31,768 bases of DNA, taken from contig JBMNRB010000029.1 of the NCBI GenBank assembly GCA_050944435.1, positions 1 to 31,768 of the forward strand, in the 5' to 3' direction. The notes under the pieces were generated by a model, which searched no databases, was not told the origin of the DNA, and was given only the letters and a program-made list of their open reading frames with translations. The position numbers and the translations under genes are program-made. Each line of letters opens with the position of its first letter. Within the stretch, counting starts at the first letter, position 1. Positions 1-6,995 of the stretch are shown in pieces. This DNA is from Ruminococcus_G sp050944435. GTDB taxonomy: Bacteria; Bacillota; Clostridia; Lachnospirales; Lachnospiraceae.

Positions 1-85
1 ATAAGCAATTTAATCATCAGACTTATGGGGTAAGGGGAGTTATACGCATTTTTAGAAAACTTCATGTGCTTACGCATAAAAAGAG

Positions 86-121
86 GACTGTGAAAAAATG
101 ATTTCTCATTTTTTCACAGCC
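86..121 (-). terminator. Intrinsic terminator of the ribosomal protein cluster
   Basis: A 16-bp stem (86-101 paired with 106-121) closes a 4-base loop. On the minus strand it is followed by a T-rich tract (TCTTTTTATG). It sits 22 bp after the rplQ stop codon and ends the whole ribosomal cluster. The plus-strand side is also T-rich, so it may work in both directions. Confidence 0.9.
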
Positions 122-143
122 CCTTTTATTTTTATGTCTTTTA

Positions 144-680
144 TTATACCAGCTCCAGCAGTACTTCCATAGCTGCGTCACCTTTACGCTGGCCAATCTT
201 CACGATTCTTGTATAACCACCGTTGCGGTTTGCATATTTAGGAGCGATTTCTGTGAACATTTTGTCCACCATATCAACCTGTTTGGTATTTTTCTTTCTT
301 CCGGCATTTTCCTTCGGAACTTCTTTCACCGGATAGAATACTTTCAGCATCTGATGTCTTGCATGCAGTCTGGAAGGCATATCTTTTTTGATTTCCTTCT
401 GTACTTCATCATATACTGTTCTCTTTTTGCCGTCCACAACTTCTTTTACTCTCTTGCCGTTAGCATCTTTGCGCGGAACTTTAGCCGTTACCGTAACTGT
501 TTCAAAATTATCTTTTTCTTTTACAGCCAGCGCGATAAGGCCTTCTGCCACTTTACGGATTTCTTTTGCCTTTGTTTCAGTGGTAACAATTTTTCCATGA
601 TAGAGAAGATTTGTTACCTGGTTTCTGATCAGGGCTTTTCTCTGATCAGATGTTCTGCCAAGCTTTCTATATTTAGCCAT
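144..680 (-). CDS. rplQ: 50S ribosomal protein L17, long form
   Basis: L17 of the large ribosomal subunit, last gene of the cluster. The N-terminus (MAKYRKLGRTSDQRKALIRN) and the C-terminal GGYTRIVKIGQRKGDAA block are the standard L17 core. The protein is 178 residues, whereas E. coli and Bacillus forms are about 120-127. The extra roughly 50 residues lie in the middle, about residues 68-130, and are Lys-rich (DANGKRVKEVVDGKKRTVYDE and after). From memory, such central insertions occur in Lachnospiraceae L17; I infer a lineage-specific rRNA-contacting loop. ATG start with an upstream GGAGGAAA Shine-Dalgarno. The gap to rpoA is 89 bp. Confidence 0.97.
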   Translation of the reverse strand: MAKYRKLGRTSDQRKALIRNQVTNLLYHGKIVTTETKAKEIRKVAEGLIALAVKEKDNFETVTVTAKVPRKDANGKRVKEVVDGKKRTVYDEVQKEIKKDMPSRLHARHQMLKVFYPVKEVPKENAGRKKNTKQVDMVDKMFTEIAPKYANRNGGYTRIVKIGQRKGDAAMEVLLELV

Positions 681-769
681 TTTCTATTTCCTCCATTTGT
701 GGAACCGTATACCATGCTTCTTCGGTCTTACTGATATACAGCTTATTTCTACAAATTCTCCGCCAAGCT

Positions 770-1729
770 TTATTCATCACCGGGATTCAGCTGCAATCCC
801 AGCTCTTTCAGCTTAGCTAATACTTCTTCCAATGATTTTCGTCCCAGATTGCGGACTTTCATCATATCTTCTGAAGTTCTGTTGCACAATTCCTCTACAG
901 TATTGATTCCGGCTCTCTTCAGACAATTGTAAGAACGAACAGAAAGCTCCAGTTCATCAATATTCATCTCCAGAACCTTTTCTTTCTCATGATCTTCTTT
1001 TTCGATCATGACTTCTGCCGTCTTGGCGTTTTCCGAAAGGTCAATGAATAATTTCAGATGCTCGCTTAAAACCTTCGCAGCAAGGCTGACCGCCTCATCA
1101 GGAGCCAGGGTGCCCTTGGTATACACATCCAGGGTCAGCTTATCAAAGTCTGTGATCTGTCCCACACGGGTATTCTCCACAGTCAGATTCACCCGCTCCA
1201 CCGGAGTGTAGATAGAATCCACAGCAATCACTCCAATGGGCATGTCCTCTGTTTTGCCCTTATCAGCGCTGACATAACCCCGTCCCTTTGTGATTGTCAG
1301 CTCCATGTACAATTTGCTGTCCGCACCGCCGTTTAAGGTGGCGATAACCAGATCCGGATTCAGAATTTCAATATCCTGATCTGCCTGAATATCGGAAGCA
1401 TGAACAACACCTTCGCCTTCAAATTCAATGTAGGCGATTTTCGGTTCGTTTGTCTCGCTGTTATTCTTAAGAGCCAGGCTTTTCAGATTCATAATGATTT
1501 CTGTTACATCTTCCTTTACGCCCGGAATCGAACTGAACTCATGCAGAACTCCTTCGATTTTTACCTGGCTTACAGCAACTCCCGGCAGGGATGAAAGCAT
1601 AATCCTGCGCAGGGAATTACCCAGAGTCGTGCCATAGCCTCTCTCAAGGGGTTCTACAACAAATCTGCCATATTTTTTATCATCTGAAATCTCCGTGATT
1701 TCGATTTTCGGTTTGTTAAAATCAAACAC
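770..1729 (-). CDS. rpoA: DNA-directed RNA polymerase subunit alpha
   Basis: Alpha subunit of RNA polymerase, 319 residues, the usual length. The N-terminal assembly domain contains the family block RGYGTTLGNSLRRIMLSS (about residues 31-48). The C-terminal domain (about 255-319) carries NCLKRAGINTVEEL and NLGRKSLEEVLAKL, the helix-hairpin-helix region that binds UP elements and regulators. The start codon is GTG: the minus strand reads GTGTTTGATTTT with GGAGG seven bases upstream. It lies between rpsD and rplQ, the normal alpha-operon position, so polymerase and ribosome synthesis share a transcript. Confidence 0.98.
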   Translation of the reverse strand: MFDFNKPKIEITEISDDKKYGRFVVEPLERGYGTTLGNSLRRIMLSSLPGVAVSQVKIEGVLHEFSSIPGVKEDVTEIIMNLKSLALKNNSETNEPKIAYIEFEGEGVVHASDIQADQDIEILNPDLVIATLNGGADSKLYMELTITKGRGYVSADKGKTEDMPIGVIAVDSIYTPVERVNLTVENTRVGQITDFDKLTLDVYTKGTLAPDEAVSLAAKVLSEHLKLFIDLSENAKTAEVMIEKEDHEKEKVLEMNIDELELSVRSYNCLKRAGINTVEELCNRTSEDMMKVRNLGRKSLEEVLAKLKELGLQLNPGDE

Positions 1730-1797
1730 TGCAAGCCCTCCTTCTGGGTTCTTATTTTGATTGAGGGTATCTTAAAATAAATGTTTATCAGCCCGGA

Positions 1798-2391
1798 TTA
1801 TTTAGAATACAACTCGACGATAAGCATCTCGTTAACCGGAACGTCGATGGCTTCTCTGGACGGAAGTTCTTTTACTGTTCCAGTCAGAGTTTCCTGATTT
1901 ACATCCAGCCATTCCGGAACCAGTCTTGCGCCTGTTACCTCGAGAATATCTTTCATTCTCTGATAACCTTTGCATTTTTCTTTAATTTCAATGGTATCGC
2001 CGGCGCTTACCAGGTAAGAAGGAATGTTCACCTGTTTGCCGTTTACCAGAACGAATTTATGTCCAACGATCTGTCTTGCTTCTCTTCTCGTTCTTGCAAA
2101 ACCAAGTCTGAAAATAACGTTGTCCAGACGCTGCTCCAGCATGGACATCAGGTTATCACCTGTCATACCGGGCATTCTGTCGGCTTTCTTATAATAATTT
2201 CTGAAGGGTTTCTCCAGAACGCCGTAGATAAATTTTGCTTTCTGTTTTTCTCTCAGCTGAAGACCATATTCAGATACTTTACGGCTGGATCTTTTCAGCT
2301 GTCTTGTGGATTTTTTATCAATTCCCAGATACATGGGATCCAGACCAAGGGATCTGCATCTTTTCAGTACGGGTACTCTGTTTACTGCCAT
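1798..2391 (-). CDS. rpsD: 30S ribosomal protein S4
   Basis: S4, a primary 16S rRNA binder that nucleates the 30S body. It is 197 residues long. The S4 RNA-binding domain is visible at about residues 85-150 (MLEQRLDNVIFRLGFARTRR, then GHKFVLVNGKQVNIPSY). The N-terminal four-cysteine zinc motif found in some S4 proteins is absent: only one Cys remains near residue 12, so this is the zinc-independent type. In E. coli, S4 represses the alpha operon by binding upstream of rpsM. Here the long structured gap upstream of rpsM is the natural candidate target, which is inference. Confidence 0.98.
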   Translation of the reverse strand: MAVNRVPVLKRCRSLGLDPMYLGIDKKSTRQLKRSSRKVSEYGLQLREKQKAKFIYGVLEKPFRNYYKKADRMPGMTGDNLMSMLEQRLDNVIFRLGFARTRREARQIVGHKFVLVNGKQVNIPSYLVSAGDTIEIKEKCKGYQRMKDILEVTGARLVPEWLDVNQETLTGTVKELPSREAIDVPVNEMLIVELYSK

Positions 2392-2408
2392 TGTATTCGA
2401 CCTCCTGA

Positions 2409-2801
2409 TTAAACTCTTCTACGTTTTGGTGGACGGCATCCGTTATGGGGTACCGGAGTTACGTCTTTGATGCTGGTTACTTCCAGACCATTGGCAGAAA
2501 GGGCGCGAATTGCTGCCTCTCTTCCTGATCCCGGACCTTTTACAAATACATCAACCGTCTTCAAACCGTGTACCAGAGCTGCTTTCGTTGCAGTCTCTGC
2601 CGCCATCTGAGCTGCATAAGGAGTAGATTTTCTTGAACCTTTAAATCCCAGACCACCGGCACTTGCCCAGGAAAGAGCGTTTCCTTCTGTATCGGTCAAT
2701 GTAACGATAGTATTATTGAAGGATGACTGAATATGTGCCTGTCCGCGTTCAACGTTTTTCTTAACACGACGTTTCGTCGTTTTCTTTGTCACTTTAGCCA
2801 T
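2409..2801 (-). CDS. rpsK: 30S ribosomal protein S11
   Basis: S11 of the 30S platform, 130 residues. Recognised from NVERGQAHIQSSFNNTIVTL, GSRKSTPYAAQ and the basic C-terminus HNGCRPPKRRRV. The Shine-Dalgarno is weak: only AGG within TAGGTTAG lies upstream, about 16 bases from the ATG. Translation may therefore partly depend on coupling to rpsM, whose stop codon is 33 bases upstream. It is followed by rpsD after 17 bp. Confidence 0.98.
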   Translation of the reverse strand: MAKVTKKTTKRRVKKNVERGQAHIQSSFNNTIVTLTDTEGNALSWASAGGLGFKGSRKSTPYAAQMAAETATKAALVHGLKTVDVFVKGPGSGREAAIRALSANGLEVTSIKDVTPVPHNGCRPPKRRRV

Positions 2802-2834
2802 AATAAAAAACTAACCTACACTTTCTCAAATTAA

Positions 2835-3203
2835 TTATTTCTTCTTGTTTGCAACTGTTCTCTTCGGACCTTTACGTGTTCTGGCGTTTGTCTTCGTTTT
2901 CTGTCCACGTACAGGAAGTCCTTTTCTGTGACGGATTCCTCTGTAGCATCCGATCTCCTGTAAACGTTTGATATTGAGAGCGATTTCTCTTCTCAAATCA
3001 CCTTCTACAACCTGTGTCTCGTCAATTACAACACTGATTTTCTTAACTTCTTCGTCTGTCAAATCTCTAACTCGAGTATCCGGATTTACGCCTGCCTCTG
3101 CCAGAATACGGTTAGCGCTTGCTCTTCCGATTCCGTAGATATAGGTCAATCCAATTTCCACGCGTTTGTCTCTTGGTAAGTCTACACCAGCTATACGAGC
3201 CAT
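2835..3203 (-). CDS. rpsM: 30S ribosomal protein S13
   Basis: S13 of the 30S head, 122 residues. MARIAGVDLPRDKRVEIGLT at the N-terminus, the helix-two-turn-helix region GIGRASANRILAEAGV, and the C-terminal RGLPVRGQKTKTNARTRKGP-like block identify it. The reading frame is open upstream to 3410, but MARIAGV at 3203 is the conserved start and has a GGAGGAA Shine-Dalgarno 8 bases before it. The upstream 296 bp is non-coding and rich in hairpins (separate entry). In E. coli this is the S4 repression point. Confidence 0.98.
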   Translation of the reverse strand: MARIAGVDLPRDKRVEIGLTYIYGIGRASANRILAEAGVNPDTRVRDLTDEEVKKISVVIDETQVVEGDLRREIALNIKRLQEIGCYRGIRHRKGLPVRGQKTKTNARTRKGPKRTVANKKK

Positions 3204-3499
3204 GTAATTTTTCCTCCACTTTCTTTCCAAGCTTATGAAACCAGGCAGCTCCTGCACTGCAGGCCTGAAATGTGTGCCGGCCCCACAAACTCTCGTTAAT
3301 ATTTTCCTAATTGGGATGCAGGTATGCGTGCATCCAGCCATGCCGCTAAAACATGACCTTTCCGGAGCAAATGCACCGGTATTAAGCAATATTATACGTG
3401 ATACTCTCACAATAATATTAAATCAGTCAGAACAACACATCCTGGTGTTCCAACTGCAGCCGCACTTAAATGTTACACAAACTTCATCGAGTAATCAGG
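3204..3499 (-). ncRNA. Structured rpmJ-rpsM intergenic region, candidate S4/S13 leader
   Basis: This is 296 bp without a gene in an otherwise tightly packed operon. Visible inverted repeats include GGATGCA/TGCATCC (3314-3320 with 3329-3335) and CCGG-GC/GC-CCGG (3362-3379, one T:T mismatch in the RNA). A nested hairpin pairs CAGGC/GCCTG around CCTGCA/TGCAGG at 3242-3267, close to the rpsM Shine-Dalgarno. The position matches that of the E. coli alpha-operon leader, where S4 binds. I infer an autoregulatory mRNA element; no family match was computed. Confidence 0.55.
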
Positions 3500-3613
3500 T
3501 CATCCCTGTCTCTGTTTGTGCTTTGGATTCTCACAGATAACTCTGATGCTTCCTTTTCTTTTGATAATTTTGCATTTATCACAGATAGGTTTTACAGATG
3601 ATCTTACTTTCAT
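3500..3613 (-). CDS. rpmJ: 50S ribosomal protein L36
   Basis: L36, a 37-residue zinc-ribbon protein. Read directly from the minus strand: MKVRSSVKPICDKCKIIKRK followed by a block ending KHKQRQG. The zinc ligands Cys11, Cys14, Cys27 and His32 are all present, so this is the zinc-binding (C+) type. The Shine-Dalgarno AGGAGG lies about 6 bases before the ATG. In most Firmicutes rpmJ directly follows infA; here a CDF transporter separates them and rpmJ has its own promoter. Confidence 0.97.
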   Translation of the reverse strand: MKVRSSVKPICDKCKIIKRKGSIRVICENPKHKQRQG

Positions 3614-3632
3614 TGGAATCCTCCTTTCCTTT

Positions 3633-3666
3633 CTGTATTTCTACAGTGCGCAAATGCTTCGCGCAC
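3633..3666 (-). promoter_or_regulatory. Two hairpins in the rpmJ 5' leader
   Basis: Between the rpmJ promoter and its Shine-Dalgarno there are two small inverted repeats: GTGCGC/GCGCAC (3646-3651 with 3661-3666) and CTGTA/TACAG around a GAAA tetraloop on the minus strand (3633-3637 with 3642-3646). They share one base, so only one may form fully at a time. A role in translation or transcript stability is inference. Confidence 0.45.
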
Positions 3667-3681
3667 AAAAGTTCGTTATAT

Positions 3682-3710
3682 AGTATAACACCCTGCTCCC
3701 CTGAATGCAA
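3682..3710 (-). promoter_or_regulatory. Promoter for rpmJ-rpsM-rpsK-rpsD-rpoA-rplQ
   Basis: On the minus strand a -35 TTGCAT (3705-3710) and a -10 TATACT (3682-3687) are separated by exactly 17 bp. It lies just after the CDF stop codon and about 70-95 bp before rpmJ. The predicted start site is near 3675. It would restore sigma-A transcription of the alpha-operon genes after the terminator that follows infA. Confidence 0.7.
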
Positions 3711-3726
3711 GCAGTTTTTTACATTT

Positions 3727-4920
3727 TTACTTGGTTTTTTCCTCTGCCGAAGCCGCAACAAAACTCTGATCCACCGTAATCACACACTGATACCTGGGAT
3801 CTTTGTGCTCCATGGCTTTCCCCACCTTCTCCGTCAGCTTTTTCTTCTGCTCTTCACTGTAACTGTGGGGCACCACCATATCAAATATCAGATTGATCTG
3901 CTTTTTTCCGTGAACCATGCGGAAATCATGAAAAGAAAGATTTTCATCAATCAGCCAGAGAGTTTCCTCTACTTCTTTCCGGACCCTGTTGACCGCTTCA
4001 TCCTCCACAGCCAGCGGATCCATATGAATCACAAGCAGGATACCCAGCTTTCTTGCCACTTCCCGTTCCGCCCGGTCAATAATCTCATGGGAATCTTCGA
4101 TATCCACATTCCGCGGTACTTCCGCGTGGATGGAAGCCATGCTTTTCCCCGGCCCGTAGTTGTGTACGATTAAATCGTGGGTTCCCAGAATACCGTCATA
4201 ACTCTCCACCATTTCTGTAATTTGCTGATAGAGAACGGGATCCACCGCTTCTCCCACCAGCGGCTCCAGAGTGTCCCTGAATATGGAAATTCCGGACCAC
4301 ATAACCAGAAGGGATACCAAAAGCCCGGCGATTCCATCCACGTTAATCCCTGCAAAATGGGAAATCAGTATGGAGAGAACTGTGGCCGATGTGGTGATTA
4401 CGTCGCCCAGGGAGTCCGCGGCCGTGGCCAGCATAACTTTGGATTCAATCCGTTTCCCCAGCTTTCTGTTATAAGCCGCCATCCACAGTTTCACTCCGAT
4501 AGAAAGAATCAAAATCAGAAAAGGCACAAGCTCAAAAGAGATCGCCTCCGGGCTGCGCAATTTCCCAATACTTGTCTTAAACAGGGAAAATCCTACCTGT
4601 ATTACCAGAAAAGCCACAATAAAGGCGGCAATATATTCCATCCTTCCATGGCCGAAGGGATGCTCATCATCTGCCGGTTTACTGGCCATTTTCACTCCGA
4701 CAAAGCTGATTACCGAGGAAGCCGCATCGGATAAATTGTTAAATGCATCGGCTGTGACTGCAATGCTTCCCATAATAATACCGATCAGAAGTTTTGCCGC
4801 AAATAAAAACACATTGCAGAGAATTCCCACAATGCTGGCCAGCATTCCATAGGCGGTTCTTACCTCCGTATCCTTTGTCTGTTCATAGTTTTTTACAAAT
4901 TTTTTCACCAAAAAATCCAT
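3727..4920 (-). CDS. Cation diffusion facilitator (CDF) metal exporter, probably Mn-type
   Basis: Membrane exporter of divalent metals, 397 residues. An N-terminal domain with about six membrane segments (residues 25-215) is followed by a cytoplasmic ferredoxin-like domain and a C-terminal extension. The family signature HPFGHGRMEY is at about 87-96. The transport-site residues read N61-xxx-D65 in segment 2 and D169-xxx-D173 in segment 5. This Asn-Asp-Asp-Asp set is, from memory, typical of MntE-like manganese exporters, whereas zinc CDFs have His/Asp. Good GGAG Shine-Dalgarno. It is inserted between infA and rpmJ and framed by a terminator and a promoter, so it is a separate unit. Mn specificity is inference. 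Confidence 0.9.
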   Translation of the reverse strand: MDFLVKKFVKNYEQTKDTEVRTAYGMLASIVGILCNVFLFAAKLLIGIIMGSIAVTADAFNNLSDAASSVISFVGVKMASKPADDEHPFGHGRMEYIAAFIVAFLVIQVGFSLFKTSIGKLRSPEAISFELVPFLILILSIGVKLWMAAYNRKLGKRIESKVMLATAADSLGDVITTSATVLSILISHFAGINVDGIAGLLVSLLVMWSGISIFRDTLEPLVGEAVDPVLYQQITEMVESYDGILGTHDLIVHNYGPGKSMASIHAEVPRNVDIEDSHEIIDRAEREVARKLGILLVIHMDPLAVEDEAVNRVRKEVEETLWLIDENLSFHDFRMVHGKKQINLIFDMVVPHSYSEEQKKKLTEKVGKAMEHKDPRYQCVITVDQSFVAASAEEKTK

Positions 4921-4933
4921 ACTACATCTCCAT

Positions 4934-4947
4934 TGCCGTTTCCGGCA
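4934..4947 (-). promoter_or_regulatory. GAAA-tetraloop hairpin upstream of the CDF gene
   Basis: TGCCG-GAAA-CGGCA on the minus strand forms a 5-bp stem with a GNRA loop, about 7 bases upstream of the GGAG Shine-Dalgarno of the CDF gene. It could affect translation initiation or mRNA stability. It does not resemble the Mn-sensing yybP-ykoY riboswitch, and the gap is too short for one. Confidence 0.4.
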
Positions 4948-4964
4948 GTGTTTCTTTATAATAT

Positions 4965-5001
4965 GAAAAAGTGGTACTTCACGTTAATATAAAGTACCAC
5001 T
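4965..5001 (-). terminator. Intrinsic terminator after infA
   Basis: A perfect 10-bp stem (AGTGGTACTT at 4970-4979 with AAGTACCACT at 4992-5001) is followed on the minus strand by TTTTTC. It lies 7 bp beyond the infA stop codon and before the CDF gene. It would end the S10-spc transcript here, so rpmJ and downstream genes rely on readthrough or the promoter at 3682-3710. Confidence 0.8.
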
Positions 5002-5008
5002 AACCGTT

Positions 5009-5227
5009 TTATTTATCTCTCCAGATAATTCTGCCTTTGGAAAGATCGTAGGGGGACAACTCCAGCGTCACTTTATCACCCGGTAAAATGCGAATGAAGT
5101 TCATACGCAGTTTACCGCTGATATGCGCCAGCACCACATGCTTATTCTCCAGTTCCACCTTAAACATAGCGTTTGGCAGTTTTTCCAGCACAGTGCCCTC
5201 TACTTCAATTACATCAGCCTTTGACAT
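5009..5227 (-). CDS. infA: Translation initiation factor IF-1
   Basis: IF-1, a 72-residue single OB-fold (S1-like) protein that binds the ribosomal A site during initiation. Recognised from MSKADVIEVEGTVLEKLPNA, VVLAHISGKLRMN and PGDKVTLELSPYDLSKGRI. Length is exactly that of the family. Its start overlaps the end of the KOW gene by 14 bp, indicating translational coupling. A strong terminator follows. Confidence 0.98.
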   Translation of the reverse strand: MSKADVIEVEGTVLEKLPNAMFKVELENKHVVLAHISGKLRMNFIRILPGDKVTLELSPYDLSKGRIIWRDK

Positions 5228-5507
5228 TTCTTACCTCCTGCTTTTGCGCCTCTTTTAATTTTATTGCTCTTTTTACGTCTTCATCACGCAGCCCCTGAGA
5301 GGAATTCATTTTTTCCATAATCACAGGGTCAATATGGCTGTCCGCCTGAACGTGACGATGCTTCTTCTTTTTTGGATGATCAAGAGTTCTTACTTTTCCA
5401 TCCGCCAGATAAACGTATGCATCATCCACAGATACAATGATATGCAGCCTTCCTTTATCATGACCGGCCAGAGATCTGGCATACATCCCTTTTTGAAAAT
5501 CGCGCAT
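5214..5507 (-). CDS. KOW-domain RNA-binding protein (L14e-like)
   Basis: Protein of 97 residues with a KOW motif near the N-terminus (SLAGHDKGRLHIIVSV, about residues 12-27) followed by a basic stretch KKKKHRH. The C-terminal half is predicted helical and charged. Proteins of this type sit between map and infA in many Firmicutes (ybzG in Bacillus subtilis) and are presumed to bind rRNA or ribosomes. The exact function is unknown. It starts four bases after the map stop codon, with AAGGTG as Shine-Dalgarno, and overlaps infA. Confidence 0.85.
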   Translation of the reverse strand: MRDFQKGMYARSLAGHDKGRLHIIVSVDDAYVYLADGKVRTLDHPKKKKHRHVQADSHIDPVIMEKMNSSQGLRDEDVKRAIKLKEAQKQEVRNVKG

Positions 5508-5511
5508 CTAT

Positions 5512-6273
5512 TCACACCTTCCCGGTCAGTGTCAAAAGTTCCGGTTCCCCGTCTGTAATCAGTACCGTATTTTCATAGTGAGCGGACAGACTCTCATCTT
5601 CCGTCACAACCGTCCAATCGTCGTCCAGCCAGCACACATCTGCGCGCCCCATGTTGATCATGGGCTCTATGGCCAGAGTCATCCCCGGTTCCAGACGGAT
5701 ACCGCGGCGCTTCTGAGCAAAATTAGGAATCTGAGGATCTTCATGAAGACTGGTTCCAATCCCATGTCCCACCAGATCCCGGACAACACCATATCCAAAG
5801 CTTTCCGCATACTTTCCAATGGCAGCGGAAATCTCATGGAGATGATGGCCGGCTTTGGCATACTTGATCCCTTCAAAAAAGCTCTGGCGGGTTACATCGA
5901 TCAGCTGCTGTGCCTCACGGCTGATCTGGCCTACTCCATGGGTTCTGGCCGCATCGGAATGATATCCCTTATAGATCAGTCCGGCATCCAGACTGACGAT
6001 ATCCCCTTCCTGTATGATCCGGTCCTTTCTCGGTATTCCATGCACTACCTCATCATTTACAGATACACAAATAGACGCCGGATAACCATTATAATTCAGA
6101 AAGTTGGGAACACACCCATAACTGCGGATCAGTTCCTCTCCCAGATGATCAATATCCCAGGTAGAAATGCCCGGCCGAATTGCTTTGGCCAGCTCATCAT
6201 GAACCAGCTCCAGCAGGCGGCCTGCTTCCCTCATCAATTCAATTTCTTTTTCCGTTTTAATTGTAACCGACAT
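5512..6273 (-). CDS. map: Type I methionine aminopeptidase
   Basis: Removes the initiator methionine from nascent proteins; a two-metal cytosolic enzyme of 253 residues. Metal ligands are recognisable in VSLDAGLIYKGYHSDAARTH (two Asp), GHGIGTSLHEDPQIP (His), ALAIEPM (Glu) and the C-terminal HYENTVLIT (Glu). The start MSVTIKTEKEIELMREAGR at 6273 is chosen over an in-frame upstream Met because it has GGGAG six bases upstream and matches the family N-terminus. It begins one base after the adk stop codon, so the two are likely coupled. Confidence 0.97.
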   Translation of the reverse strand: MSVTIKTEKEIELMREAGRLLELVHDELAKAIRPGISTWDIDHLGEELIRSYGCVPNFLNYNGYPASICVSVNDEVVHGIPRKDRIIQEGDIVSLDAGLIYKGYHSDAARTHGVGQISREAQQLIDVTRQSFFEGIKYAKAGHHLHEISAAIGKYAESFGYGVVRDLVGHGIGTSLHEDPQIPNFAQKRRGIRLEPGMTLAIEPMINMGRADVCWLDDDWTVVTEDESLSAHYENTVLITDGEPELLTLTGKV

Positions 6274-6274
6274 A

Positions 6275-6919
6275 TTATGCTCCCAATACTTTGCAGATTG
6301 CAGCAAAAACATCATCCATCGCCATGGTGCCGTCTACTTCCACGAGAATATTGGCGTTGGTATAATAATCGATCAGAGGCTGTGTCTGATCATGATAAAC
6401 ATCCAGACGCTTTTTCACCGTTTCCGGCTTGTCGTCGTCTCTCAGGACCAGCTTTGCTCCGCACACGTCACAGATTCCTTCTTTTTTCGGCGGGATATTT
6501 TCCACATGATAAGTAGCTCCGCAGGCCAGACATGCTCTTCTTCCGCCCATCCGGTGAATAATATTTTCATCTGGAACCTCCACATTGATGGCATAATCAA
6601 TGCTCTGTCCCATTTCTTTCAATGCAGCATCCAGGCTCTCCGCCTGTGGAATGGTCCGCGGAAAACCATCCAGCACATAGCCCCCTGCACAGTCGTCCTG
6701 TTTCACTCTGTCCACAACCAGATCGCAAACCAGTTCATCGGGAACCAGCAGTCCCTGTTCCATATATGTCTTTGCTTTGTTGCCCAGTTCTGTTCCGTTT
6801 TTAATGTTAGCTCTGAAAATATCTCCTGTGGAAATATGCGGAATATGATATTTTTCTGCTATTTTTTTCGCCTGTGTCCCTTTTCCGGCACCAGGGGCCC
6901 CTAACATGATAATCTTCAT
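6275..6919 (-). CDS. adk: Adenylate kinase, zinc-LID type
   Basis: Interconverts ATP+AMP and 2 ADP. It has 214 residues. The P-loop GAPGAGKGTQ is at 7-16, the AMP-binding DGFPRT is at 84-89, and the long LID domain carries Cys130, Cys133, Cys150 and Cys153. These four cysteines form the structural zinc site of Gram-positive long-form adenylate kinases. The position between secY and map is the standard Firmicute order. The 76-bp gap to secY contains a hairpin but no clear promoter. Confidence 0.98.
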   Translation of the reverse strand: MKIIMLGAPGAGKGTQAKKIAEKYHIPHISTGDIFRANIKNGTELGNKAKTYMEQGLLVPDELVCDLVVDRVKQDDCAGGYVLDGFPRTIPQAESLDAALKEMGQSIDYAINVEVPDENIIHRMGGRRACLACGATYHVENIPPKKEGICDVCGAKLVLRDDDKPETVKKRLDVYHDQTQPLIDYYTNANILVEVDGTMAMDDVFAAICKVLGA

Positions 6920-6962
6920 GAGTATTTCTCCTTATCTTTATAATAGATGTGAATGCACATTA

Positions 6963-6989
6963 AGGTTGTGACGTCACACGCCACAACCT
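6963..6989 (-). promoter_or_regulatory. Hairpin between secY and adk
   Basis: AGGTTGTG (6963-6970) and CACAACCT (6982-6989) form a perfect 8-bp stem with an 11-base loop just after the secY stop codon. No T-tract follows on the minus strand, so it is not a classical terminator. An mRNA-processing or stability role is possible. Confidence 0.4.
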
Positions 6990-6995
6990 CTTTGA

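Noticed and set aside
3204..3410. N-terminal extension of S13 by 69 residues
   Set aside because: The family start MARIAGV at 3203 has a perfect Shine-Dalgarno. The extension covers the hairpin region and has no S13-like sequence.
3391..3419. TATAAT in the rpmJ-rpsM gap as an internal promoter
   Set aside because: The -10 hexamer is perfect, but at 16-18 bp spacing only AT-rich non-consensus hexamers are found, and no extended -10 TG is present.
4921..5008. Manganese riboswitch (yybP-ykoY) upstream of the CDF gene
   Set aside because: The 88-bp gap is filled by the infA terminator and one small hairpin; the two-loop riboswitch architecture is not present.
5578..6516. 312-residue plus-strand frame opposite map and adk
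   Set aside because: It is antisense to two clearly identified genes, has no Shine-Dalgarno or recognisable domain, and is best explained as a shadow frame.
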